Origin: an uncultured Novosphingobium sp. | Lineage (GTDB): Bacteria > Pseudomonadota > Alphaproteobacteria > Sphingomonadales > Sphingomonadaceae | Assembly (NCBI GenBank): GCA_946886365.1 | Contig: CAMPIM010000047.1 | Location: 1-25,109 of the forward strand | DNA: 25,109 bases | Direction: 5' to 3' | Notes under the pieces: generated by a model | Database searches by the model: none | Told to the model about the DNA's origin: nothing | What the model saw: only the letters and a program-made list of their open reading frames with translations | Made by a program: the position numbers and the translations under genes | In this document: positions 7,978 through 15,417 of the stretch, piece by piece | Layout: the number at the start of each line of letters is the position of its first letter | Position numbering within the stretch: position 1 is the first letter of the stretch

Positions 7978-8640
7978 TCAAATTTGGCGGTAGCGCTCGT
8001 CGATAAGCTTGACGGCCTCTTCTTCCCAATTGTCCAATATGTGACTGATCTGGTGGCCGATCTCCGACATGATCTGCCCCACCAGCATCGGTGAAAGGAC
8101 AATGGAGATGATGGAAAAGGCCGCAACTTGCGGGTCGGTGTCCGCCCGATAATATCCCTGGCTCACCAATGTCCGGATCAATTCCTGCATCCGGATGAAG
8201 CTGCCTTGTGATTTCTTCTGCCGGTAGGAATGCCACACGGTCGAATAGGGGCGGAAACTTTCGATCAGGACCACGCTGGCCGTGCCCCGGTGTGTCTCCA
8301 GCACCTTCATCCAGGCACTGACGATCTTGCGCGTGGCGTCCTGGCAATCGGTCAGGAACAAGCTATTGAGATCATTGAGTATCTGCGCGATGTCGCTGCT
8401 CAGATTGTCCAGCGCCGCGTCGATCAGGCCGTTCTTGCCGTGATAATAATAGTGGATCATGCCGGCATTGGTCCCGGCGGCGGACGCGATTTCCCGCGTC
8501 GTCAGATCCAGATGACTTTTGTTCCGCAAGCCATGCTCCATCGCATGGAGCAGTTCGTTCGACACTTCGCGGTTGTCGGAGACCGTAGGCCGACCACGCG
8601 CGGAAGCTGCGTCAGGGCGGGCGTCGCCTGCGTTTGTCAT
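7978..8640 (-). CDS. TetR-family transcriptional regulator
   Basis: A 220-residue TetR-type regulator. After an Ala/Asp/Arg-rich tail of about 20 residues, the N-terminal helix-turn-helix is visible (LTTREIASAAGTNAGMIHYYYHGKNGLIDAAL, shown here in part: LTTREIASAAGTNAGMIHYY), with the Y-Y-H-x-K-x-x-L signature that closes the DNA-binding domain. The remainder is a helical ligand-binding domain, unalignable by eye to a known effector class. ATG at 8640 has GGAGAGG upstream. It is the only regulator in the window and lies among the divergent catabolic units, so it is the natural candidate for control of this cluster, acting on the repeats at 9223-9270 and 11876-11901. A strong stem-loop separates it from the gene upstream, so it likely has its own promoter within 8641-8704. 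Confidence 0.9.
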   Translation of the reverse strand: MTNAGDARPDAASARGRPTVSDNREVSNELLHAMEHGLRNKSHLDLTTREIASAAGTNAGMIHYYYHGKNGLIDAALDNLSSDIAQILNDLNSLFLTDCQDATRKIVSAWMKVLETHRGTASVVLIESFRPYSTVWHSYRQKKSQGSFIRMQELIRTLVSQGYYRADTDPQVAAFSIISIVLSPMLVGQIMSEIGHQISHILDNWEEEAVKLIDERYRQI

Positions 8641-8704
8641 GGGTACCTCTCCATCACTTTATCGATGCAGTCACTCCCGCCGACATTGTCCCATGAAAGG
8701 AAGA

Positions 8705-8743
8705 GAGGCGCAACCGCTACCGAAGGTGGCAGCGCTGCGCCTC
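8705..8743 (-). terminator. Strong composite stem-loop downstream of the small VOC gene
   Basis: Read on the minus strand, GAGGCGCA pairs with TGCGCCTC (8 bp), and inside it CGCTGCC pairs with GGTAGCG (one G-U) around the loop ACCTTC. The total stem is about 15 bp with a 1/2-nt internal loop. The tail is pyrimidine-rich (TCTTCCTTTC), not a pure T-run. It begins 20 bp after the VOC stop, so it probably ends that transcript and insulates tetR. Confidence 0.6.
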
Positions 8744-8762
8744 GCTCATGGGTCGATTGATC

Positions 8763-9146
8763 TTACTGCGGAAGCTGGTGCAGCGCGCAGAGCTTGTTAC
8801 CGTCCGGATCGCGCAGATAGGCAAGATATAGAGCCCCCATCGGCCCTTCACGGACGCCCGGGGCGTCCTCAATGGAAACGCCGCCATTCGCCACCCCAGC
8901 CGCGTGCCACGCGTCCGCCTGCTCAGGACCCTGAACGGCGAAACCGATCGTGCCGCCATTGGCATGCGTCGCGGGCTGGCCGTCAATGGGCTTGGTAATC
9001 AGCAGCGACAGGCCGTTGTGCATGTAGATCAGCCGTCCGTTATCATCGACGAAGGCCTGTGCGCCGCCCAGCGCCCCAAGCGTCGCGTCATAGAAGCGCT
9101 TTGATTTCTCTATGTCATTGCTGCCAAGCACGATGTGCGAAAACAT
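8763..9146 (-). CDS. Small VOC/glyoxalase-fold protein
   Basis: A 127-residue single-unit VOC protein that would work as a dimer. I chose ATG 9146 (reading MFSHIVLGSNDIEKSKRFYD), with GGAGAG 7 nt upstream; the frame continues upstream to 9242 but crosses the promoter repeats. His4 fits the first metal ligand. At the C-terminal position where glyoxalases usually have DPDGNxxE, this protein has DPDGNKLCAL, so the ligand Glu is replaced by Cys. Function is therefore uncertain: relatives include glyoxalase I, bleomycin-binding-type and dioxygenase-type proteins. It has its own upstream promoter region carrying a 12-bp inverted repeat, so it may be controlled by the neighbouring TetR protein. It is not similar enough to the VOC protein at 2785 to be a recent copy. 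Confidence 0.82.
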   Translation of the reverse strand: MFSHIVLGSNDIEKSKRFYDATLGALGGAQAFVDDNGRLIYMHNGLSLLITKPIDGQPATHANGGTIGFAVQGPEQADAWHAAGVANGGVSIEDAPGVREGPMGALYLAYLRDPDGNKLCALHQLPQ

Positions 9147-9222
9147 GAAACTCTCTCCATAAAATATCACCCTTGCGGGCGGGAATGTGCAGATGGGAGC
9201 TGGGTATATTTCGAAGTAACCG

Positions 9223-9270
9223 ACATCTGTCAATAACAGCATGGACTGTAGATTGACAGATGTTAGTCAA
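9223..9270 (-). promoter_or_regulatory. Promoter/operator region of the small VOC gene with 12-bp inverted repeat
   Basis: ACATCTGTCAAT (9223-9234) and ATTGACAGATGT (9252-9263) are perfect reverse complements. The right arm is also part of a second palindrome, TTGAC-N8-GTCAA (9253-9270). On the minus strand the left arm contains TTGACA (9233 to 9228), a consensus -35 hexamer, with an AT-rich TATA element 17-19 nt further on. A repressor bound here would cover the -35 box. A related sequence lies in the SDR/GMC intergenic region. TetR binding is inferred, not shown. Confidence 0.6.
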
Positions 9271-9278
9271 TCCGCTGT

Positions 9279-10952
9279 TCAGGCGGGAGCGAGCGCGTCC
9301 TGCTCCGCCTCGCGCAGGCAGGACTGAGCAGCCCTGCGGCCTGTGAACACGCAATCCGCGAGGGAAAGGCCGCTAATGTAGGTGCGCGATGGTATGCTTC
9401 CGGTGGCCCGCCCCGCAGCATAAAGGCCCGCTATGATGCTGCCATCGGCGCGTCGCACAGCGCCTGTCGCCTCTTCGAGCGCCAACCCTCCCAAAGTATG
9501 GAAGGTGATGAAGCTGTAGCGGTTGGCAAGGGACACATTCATGGCGACATAAGGACCGTTGCCGAGCGACTTAAGATGATCTTTCAGCTTTGAAAAGTCG
9601 TCGTCATGCCGGTTGCGGACCATGTCTTCATAGCGACGTACAGTCTGGCGCAGACGATTGGGATTGATGCCGCATTTTTCTGCAAGCACGTCCAGGTCCC
9701 TCGCGCGCTTGGTGCCGCCAAGCATGAGGTTCAGCATGGCGGGGGCGCCAAAACGCATGAATGCGTCCAGACCGTCCGTCGCCACCTGGCGCATCGCCTT
9801 GCGAATGTCTTTGGTGGACATGATCAGCCACGCCTTGCCCTCCGGCTGATCGGCAATGGCGCGGCCCAGCGTGCCGACATAGACGGCTTCGTTGGCGAAC
9901 CGCTCCCCTGCCTGATTGACGAGAATGCCATCCAGCAACGCCGCCGGAGGAGATTGGACCCGGCCGACGAACATCGCGTCCATGCCCACGGTATCCGCGC
10001 CCAGCGCCGTGCCCAGCTGCACGGCCGTGCCATCGTCACCCAGAGTGCCGAGGCGCATCATGGTCTTGTAATGCTTGCTCAGCATGGGCGCATGTTGGCC
10101 GAGCATGTCGAGGTTGAAGACGAAACCGCCCGTCGAAAGGATAACGCCAGTCTTCGCTCTGATATAGCGCAACTGGCCATGTTCGCGCTCCATGACGCGT
10201 GCCGCCTTGCTCGCAGCCTCGGCCTTACTCTCCTTGAACGGAGCGGTAGGTGGGAACTTGTCGTAATATTTCTGATGCTCGGCATGCTTGGCGGTGGGAA
10301 GCTCAAGCGCAGCGACGCCGACGACGCGCCCATCACTATCGACAACGAGGCTCTGGACGATCGTATGCAGCTTCTTGCGAATGGCTGACCGGTCGGCGGT
10401 ATCCCGCAAGGCGCGATACAGCTTGTTTCCGGTAAAGCCGCGCCCCAGCGTTCGGTGCCCTCGCGGCGCGGGCCGGGCGTCGCGGCAATAGGCCTCTACC
10501 TTCTCATTGCCGGAATATTGCAGGAAATAGCCCTCCGGCGGATAGGTCGTCTTTCCGGTGTAAAGTTTCGTCCCGAACACGACGCCATGCGACTGCAACC
10601 ATTGCAGATTGCCAGCGCTTTGGTCGCAAAAGCGTTTCAGTGTCTCGGGCTGAACAACATCGCCGACCTCCAGCCGAAGATATTTCAGCATATTGTCGGG
10701 ATCGTCCTCAACCCCGTTTTGCCGCTGAATGTCGGTCCCTGCGGCATAAACGACGCCGCCGCTGAAGGCTGTTGCGCCGCCACCATTGAAGCGGTCTATG
10801 GCAATCACGCTGGCGCCGTTTTCCACCAGCTCCAGCGCTGCACAAATTCCCGCACCGCCATAGCCGACCACGACGACGTCAGCCGTGTCGTCCCATTGGA
10901 ACATGTCCGCATTGTCGATGGAAATCACCGGCTGACCATCTTGGGAAATCAT
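9279..10952 (-). CDS. FAD-dependent oxidoreductase, KstD-like (second of four)
   Basis: A flavoprotein of 557 residues from ATG 10952. A GTG at 11018 would add 22 residues, but that extension uses rare codons (CTA, AGA), so I prefer the ATG although its ribosome binding site (GAGAGA) is modest. GYGGAG at 30-35 is the FAD dinucleotide fold. The usual ribose-binding Glu is Asp here (VIAIDRF). Then come GGGATAFSGG, RFANEAVY and the C-terminal AGLYAAGRATGS with TYISGLSLADC. It lacks the YPGxG motif of copies 3 and 4 and, like copy 1, belongs to another branch of the KstD/fumarate-reductase group. It follows the SDR gene on the same strand (gap 91 bp, or 25 bp with the GTG), suggesting alcohol oxidation followed by desaturation of the resulting ketone. 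Substrate unknown. Confidence 0.87.
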   Translation of the reverse strand: MISQDGQPVISIDNADMFQWDDTADVVVVGYGGAGICAALELVENGASVIAIDRFNGGGATAFSGGVVYAAGTDIQRQNGVEDDPDNMLKYLRLEVGDVVQPETLKRFCDQSAGNLQWLQSHGVVFGTKLYTGKTTYPPEGYFLQYSGNEKVEAYCRDARPAPRGHRTLGRGFTGNKLYRALRDTADRSAIRKKLHTIVQSLVVDSDGRVVGVAALELPTAKHAEHQKYYDKFPPTAPFKESKAEAASKAARVMEREHGQLRYIRAKTGVILSTGGFVFNLDMLGQHAPMLSKHYKTMMRLGTLGDDGTAVQLGTALGADTVGMDAMFVGRVQSPPAALLDGILVNQAGERFANEAVYVGTLGRAIADQPEGKAWLIMSTKDIRKAMRQVATDGLDAFMRFGAPAMLNLMLGGTKRARDLDVLAEKCGINPNRLRQTVRRYEDMVRNRHDDDFSKLKDHLKSLGNGPYVAMNVSLANRYSFITFHTLGGLALEEATGAVRRADGSIIAGLYAAGRATGSIPSRTYISGLSLADCVFTGRRAAQSCLREAEQDALAPA

Positions 10953-11043
10953 TTCATCTCTCACGCCGTCATTTCCTTCGAAGATATTTCCGCGCCGTAG
11001 TTCATCATCGATCCGCACAATCCGCTTTTCCGCAAGCGTCCGA

Positions 11044-11793
11044 TTACAACCTCATGCCGCCGCTCGCCTGAATAATCTGTCCGGTGAGCCAGCCGGATGC
11101 CGGGGATGCAAGGAACAGAACGATCTGCGCTATGTCGTCGGCGGTGCCGATGCGGCCCAGCGCGGCCATGTTTTTGAACATGCGCATTGCCTCCTCACTG
11201 TCCCGATAGCCGTTGATGAGGTCGGTATCGACCGGTCCAGGGGCCACAGCATTGACGCGAATATTGCGCGGCGCAAGCTCTACCGCCATCGAAACCGTGA
11301 ACGAATTCACCGCCGCCTTGCTCATGGCGTAGGCGAAGCCGGGGGGCTGCGCCATCAGCCCGCTCATCGACGAGATATTGACGATCGCGCCACCATCATT
11401 GAACCGCTTCAACGCCTGTTGGGTGACCAGTATCGGCGACTTGAAGTTGACCCGATACATGCTGTCGATTTCTTCCTCATCAATCGTGGTGATGGAAGAG
11501 GTTCGTCCCGCGCCGGCATTATTGACCAGAATATCAAGTCGCCCTCCGGCCTGTTCGCCAAACTGCTGGAACAGCTGCCCGACCCCTTCGGAATGGCTGA
11601 GGTCCGCCTGCACAATCACCGCATCGCCGCCTGCTTCACGCACTTCGGCTGCCGTCTGTTCGGCGCCTTCACGGCGAGAAGAATAGTGAACGACGATCCG
11701 CGCGCCGCTTTGCGCCAGGGCAACGGCGATCTGCCGCCCGATGCCTCCCGAAGCGCCGGTCACCAGCGCAACCTTCCCGTCCAATACAGCCAT
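11044..11793 (-). CDS. Short-chain dehydrogenase/reductase (SDR)
   Basis: A 249-residue classical SDR of FabG-like type, normal in length. Visible motifs are the cofactor loop TGASGGIG at 12-19, NNAG at 91-94, catalytic Ser142 (NISS), Tyr155 and Lys159 (YAMSK), and the PGPVDT segment after the active site. The second beta-strand ends in HYSSRREG; Ser/Arg there usually mean a preference for NADP(H). ATG 11793 has AGGAGAGG upstream. It would interconvert a secondary alcohol and a ketone. As first gene of the minus-strand unit, divergent from the GMC gene across a region with repeats resembling those upstream of the small VOC gene, it is probably co-regulated with both. A polyol, steroid-alcohol or hydroxyacyl substrate is possible. 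Confidence 0.92.
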   Translation of the reverse strand: MAVLDGKVALVTGASGGIGRQIAVALAQSGARIVVHYSSRREGAEQTAAEVREAGGDAVIVQADLSHSEGVGQLFQQFGEQAGGRLDILVNNAGAGRTSSITTIDEEEIDSMYRVNFKSPILVTQQALKRFNDGGAIVNISSMSGLMAQPPGFAYAMSKAAVNSFTVSMAVELAPRNIRVNAVAPGPVDTDLINGYRDSEEAMRMFKNMAALGRIGTADDIAQIVLFLASPASGWLTGQIIQASGGMRL

Positions 11794-11838
11794 CTCACAC
11801 CTCTCCTAATCAATTGCCCGACGCTTGAGGCCGGGCCA

Positions 11839-11857
11839 GCCGTCTTCACAAGACGGC
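11839..11857. repeat. Perfect 8-bp palindrome in the SDR leader
   Basis: GCCGTCTT-CAC-AAGACGGC is a perfect stem with a 3-nt loop, 46 bp upstream of the SDR start. It could be a leader hairpin or an operator different from the TGACA-type repeats nearby. No T-run follows on either strand. Confidence 0.45.
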
Positions 11858-11875
11858 GTCTTACGGTGTCATTAC

Positions 11876-11944
11876 GTGACTAATGTCTGACAAACTGTCA
11901 ATACTGCCCGCATATGTCCTTGATATGCGGTCGGGCTGACAGAT
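11876..11944. promoter_or_regulatory. Divergent SDR/GMC regulatory region with TGACA-type repeats
   Basis: The 233-bp region between the divergent SDR and GMC starts holds GTGACTAATGTCTGACAA (11876-11893), which matches 14 of 18 positions of the minus-strand sequence TTGACTAACATCTGTCAA at 9270-9253. It overlaps a palindrome TGACA-AAC-TGTCA (11888-11900). TGACAGAT, a piece of the VOC-promoter arm, recurs at 11937-11944. On the minus strand TTGACA (11901 to 11896) could serve as the SDR -35. I could not fix a confident -10 for either direction; TATATA at 11990-11995 is a candidate -10 for the GMC gene but lacks a good -35. Confidence 0.5.
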
Positions 11945-12026
11945 AGGGAAAGGCCATTGTGTCTGCCAATCCGCCGTGTCATAGAAGCGTATATAAGACG
12001 AATGTCATTTAATTTCTGGAGAGGTC

Positions 12027-13649
12027 ATGACTGAGGAGTTCGACTTCATCATTGTGGGCGCAGGCAGCGCCGGTTGCGTACTTGCAAACAAGCTTTCCGA
12101 AAATTCATCGAATCGGGTGCTGCTTCTGGAGGCCGGTGGCGAGAACAAGCACATGTTCGTTCGCATGCCAAAGGGCGTGGCGAAGCTGGTCGGCGACCCG
12201 ACATTCGCGCAATATTTCCCTGTCCAACAGCCGCGTGAAGAAGGACTGGACGCAAGCGAGATCTGGCTGCGGGGCAGAGGCCTGGGCGGTTCCTCCGCCA
12301 TCAACGGCATGATCTATATCCGGGGCCAGCCTGAAGATTACGAGCAGTGGGAAGAGCGCGGCGCGAAGGGATGGGGTTGGAACACCATGCTGCGGTCCTT
12401 CAACGCCATTGAAGATCATGAGCTTGGCGCATCCAACGAGCATGGCGTCGGTGGTCCTGTGCATGTCTCGACCTCCAAGTTCCATTATCCTCTTGCCGAC
12501 CGGATGATCGAGGCGGGCAGGCAAATGGGCTTGCCGCGCAACGATGATTTCAACGCCGGGAGCCGGGAAGGCGTCGGCTATTATCATTATAATATCAAGA
12601 ACGGGCGCAGGCAGAGTGCGGCGGTCGCTTTTCTGGACCCGATACGCCATCGGCCCAATCTGGTGATCCGGACGGGCGTACAGGTGGATCGCATCATCAT
12701 CGAACAGCGCAGGGCGAAGGGCGTCATGTGCAGGATCGGTGGGCGCAAGACGGAGTTCCGGTGCCGGGGCGAAGTCATCGTGTCGGCAGGCGCGATCGCA
12801 TCCCCCAAGCTGCTCCAGCTTTCGGGGATCGGACCAGCCGAGGATTTGAAAGCCGCGGGCGTCGATGTCATCGTGGACAGCCCGGACCTAGGCCGACGGA
12901 TGCAGGAGCATCCCATCTACGGCATCAACTACGACTTGCAGGGCGAGAAGGGCCTGAACCATCGCTATCGCGGCTTGGGTCTGGCCCGTAGCCTAGCCGA
13001 ATATTTCCTGTTCAAGGGCGGCCCGATGGCGACGGTCCCACAGGAAGTCGGCATCTTTGCCCGCAGCCGTCCGAGCGTAGCCCGTCCGGACATTCAGTGC
13101 TTCGTTGGTGGCGTCACCCTGGCGCAGGGCGAGGCGGATGTTGCGGTTCCGACCAACGGCGTCAACAAGACGCCTGGCATGATGATCGCCACGGCGATGC
13201 TGCGGGCCACCAGCGAGGGTTGTCTTACCATTACGTCGCCCAATGCCGACGATCCTTTGCGCATCCATCCCAACTGGCTGACGACGCAGGAGGATTGCGA
13301 GACGGCGGTTGCGATGGTGCGTTTCGTGCGCAAGTTGATGACGCAGCCCGCCATCGCGCCCTTCGTGACTCGCGAGATCGCGCCGGGGCTGAACGGTAAT
13401 GACAGCGATGACCAGATACTGACGGCGGTGCGCCGCCATCTGAGCTGCGGCACCCATGCCGTGGCAACGTGCCGGATGGGCAGCGATGATGAATCCGTGG
13501 TCGATCCACGCACGCGCGTTCGCGGAGTCGATGGCCTGCGAGTGATCGACTGTTCGATCATGCCCAACCTGACCTCTGGCAATACCAACGCACCGGTAAT
13601 GGCAATGGCCTGGCATGCGTCATCGCTGATCCTCGAAGACGCGCGCTGA
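12027..13649 (+). CDS. GMC-family FAD oxidoreductase (alcohol dehydrogenase/oxidase)
   Basis: A 540-residue glucose-methanol-choline oxidoreductase, normal in length. GAGSAG (11-16) and LLLEAGG form the FAD site; GMC signature 1 is GRGLGGSSAINGMIYIRG, and signature 2 is near GAIASPKLLQLSGIGP. The C-terminal active-site pair is His477 (CGTHAVATCRMG) and Asn in SGNTNAP (519-521). ATG 12027 follows CTGGAGAGG. There is no signal peptide, so it is cytoplasmic, and it resembles bacterial AlkJ/choline-dehydrogenase-type enzymes that oxidise a primary or secondary alcohol and feed electrons to the respiratory chain. It leads the plus-strand unit with two KstD-like flavoproteins and a TIM-barrel protein. 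Its substrate may be a hydroxyl on the imported compound. Confidence 0.93.
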   Translation: MTEEFDFIIVGAGSAGCVLANKLSENSSNRVLLLEAGGENKHMFVRMPKGVAKLVGDPTFAQYFPVQQPREEGLDASEIWLRGRGLGGSSAINGMIYIRGQPEDYEQWEERGAKGWGWNTMLRSFNAIEDHELGASNEHGVGGPVHVSTSKFHYPLADRMIEAGRQMGLPRNDDFNAGSREGVGYYHYNIKNGRRQSAAVAFLDPIRHRPNLVIRTGVQVDRIIIEQRRAKGVMCRIGGRKTEFRCRGEVIVSAGAIASPKLLQLSGIGPAEDLKAAGVDVIVDSPDLGRRMQEHPIYGINYDLQGEKGLNHRYRGLGLARSLAEYFLFKGGPMATVPQEVGIFARSRPSVARPDIQCFVGGVTLAQGEADVAVPTNGVNKTPGMMIATAMLRATSEGCLTITSPNADDPLRIHPNWLTTQEDCETAVAMVRFVRKLMTQPAIAPFVTREIAPGLNGNDSDDQILTAVRRHLSCGTHAVATCRMGSDDESVVDPRTRVRGVDGLRVIDCSIMPNLTSGNTNAPVMAMAWHASSLILEDAR

Positions 13650-13730
13650 AGGCGACGTAGGGCAGCCGCGAGCAAGACCCGCAAAGGGCGTGCGCGGCCA
13701 GCCATGGGATAGAATGCAGGAGAGATAATC

Positions 13731-15356
13731 GTGACGACACAATGGGATGAGGAAACAGACGTTCTGGTGGTAGGCTCTGGCGCCGCCGGTTGCTCTGCGG
13801 CGCTGGCCGCCCGGACGGCTGGTGCCGAAGTGCTGCTGGTCGAACGCACGGACAAGCTGGGCGGCACGAGCGCGGTTTCAGGCGGCGTGCCGTGGATCCC
13901 CAACAACCATCATATGCAGGAGATCGGGCGCAGCGATTCCCGCGAGCAGGCCCTCACCTATCTTCGCCGCATTTCGCTGGGCAAGATGGACGACGTCATG
14001 ATCGAAACCTTCGTGGACACGGCGCCGCAGGTGCTGCTGTTCCTCGAAAAGGAGACCGATCTTCGCTTCCGCGCGCTCCAGATGCCGGACTATCATCCTG
14101 AATTTCCCGGCGGCAATATCGGCCGTTCGGTGACTGCGGGGATTTTCCCCGCTGGGCAGCTTGGCGAATTGCGGCCCGCGCTCCGGGCGAGTGCGCATTT
14201 CCCTATCCCCATTTCCATCGCCGATGTGGAGGACGGCATCAACGTGCTGGATTCCGAGATTATCGGCGGGCGCCTTAATGAAGATATGGTCGGCATGGGC
14301 GGCGCGTTGATGGCGGGCCTGCTCAAGGGCGCCATGGACCATGGCGTCCGGATCAGGCGCAATATTCGCGTGCTGCGGCTTGTGCAGGAAGGCGATGTCG
14401 TGGTCGGCATAGAGGCGGACAATGACGGCAAGCCCATGCGTATCGGCGCGAGGAAAGGGGTGATCCTAGCCTGCGGCGGGTATGAGTGGAACGAGGACAT
14501 GACCCGGCAGTTCCTGCGCGGCCCGATGCATGGCCCCCACAGCCCGCCCTGGAACGAAGGCGATGGGCTGAAGATGGCGATCCAGGCAGGCGCGTCGCTC
14601 GGCAACATGTCGGAGGCATGGTGGCAGCCATCAGTGACGATACCGGGCGAAGAATATGACGGGCGGCCGCTGGTCCGGCTAACCGGCATCGAACGCTGCG
14701 GTCCCGGATCGATCATCGTCAACCGGACAGGTCGCCGCTTCGTCAACGAAGCCTGCAACTACAATGACATCGGGCGCGTGTTTCAGGCGTTCGACCCTGT
14801 GAACTTCGACTATCCCAACCTGCCCGCCTGGCACATCGTCAGCCAGGATTATATGGATCGCTTCCCCTTCCTGACGCGCTATCCGGGCGATCCGGTCCCG
14901 TCGTGGATGGTGAGCGCCGACGCGCTGGCCGAACTGGCGGGCAAGATCGGGGTCGATCCCGTCGGGCTGGAGGCGGAAGTCGCGCGCTTCAACGATAATG
15001 CCCGCAAAGGCGTCGATCCCGACTTCCATCGCGGCGAAAGCGTCTATGAACTATATTGGGGCGATGCACAGGCAGAGGGCGCCGCGAAGACGCTGGGGCC
15101 GCTCGAACGCGGTCCCTATTATGCGGTCGAAACGAAGATCGGAACGATCGGGACGAAAGGCGGCCCACGCACCAACGAGCGGGCCGAGGTGATGAGCCTT
15201 TCGGGCGGCATCGTCCCCGGCCTTTACGCAGCGGGAAACGCCATGGCGAGCATCATGGGCATGGCATATCCGGGCGGCGGTGCCACGCTCGGCCCCGCGC
15301 TGACCTTTGGCCACATTGCTGGCCGGGAAGCCGCGCGCGGATCAAACCGCTTCTGA
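13731..15356 (+). CDS. FAD-dependent oxidoreductase, 3-ketosteroid-dehydrogenase-like (third of four)
   Basis: A 541-residue flavoprotein close to 3-ketosteroid delta-1-dehydrogenases (KstD). The start is GTG 13731 with AGGAGAG upstream. GSGAAG starts at about residue 16, LVERTDKLGGTSAVSGG follows, and SGGVPWIPNNHH is the KstD-type substrate-loop region. RFVNEACNYND may carry the tyrosine equivalent to Tyr318 of Rhodococcus KstD, and MAYPGGGATLGP places Tyr513 and Gly517 where KstD has Tyr487 and Gly491. These residues suggest a real desaturase that removes two hydrogens next to a ketone. Its paralog lies one gene downstream (16349). Steroid specificity is not proven: this family also includes enzymes for other cyclic ketones. 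Confidence 0.9.
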   Translation: MTTQWDEETDVLVVGSGAAGCSAALAARTAGAEVLLVERTDKLGGTSAVSGGVPWIPNNHHMQEIGRSDSREQALTYLRRISLGKMDDVMIETFVDTAPQVLLFLEKETDLRFRALQMPDYHPEFPGGNIGRSVTAGIFPAGQLGELRPALRASAHFPIPISIADVEDGINVLDSEIIGGRLNEDMVGMGGALMAGLLKGAMDHGVRIRRNIRVLRLVQEGDVVVGIEADNDGKPMRIGARKGVILACGGYEWNEDMTRQFLRGPMHGPHSPPWNEGDGLKMAIQAGASLGNMSEAWWQPSVTIPGEEYDGRPLVRLTGIERCGPGSIIVNRTGRRFVNEACNYNDIGRVFQAFDPVNFDYPNLPAWHIVSQDYMDRFPFLTRYPGDPVPSWMVSADALAELAGKIGVDPVGLEAEVARFNDNARKGVDPDFHRGESVYELYWGDAQAEGAAKTLGPLERGPYYAVETKIGTIGTKGGPRTNERAEVMSLSGGIVPGLYAAGNAMASIMGMAYPGGGATLGPALTFGHIAGREAARGSNRF

Positions 15357-15417
15357 ACACCCTATTGAGCGGAAGCGGCCCTCCCCCTTCCCGCGATGTT
15401 GACGAAGGAATTTCATC

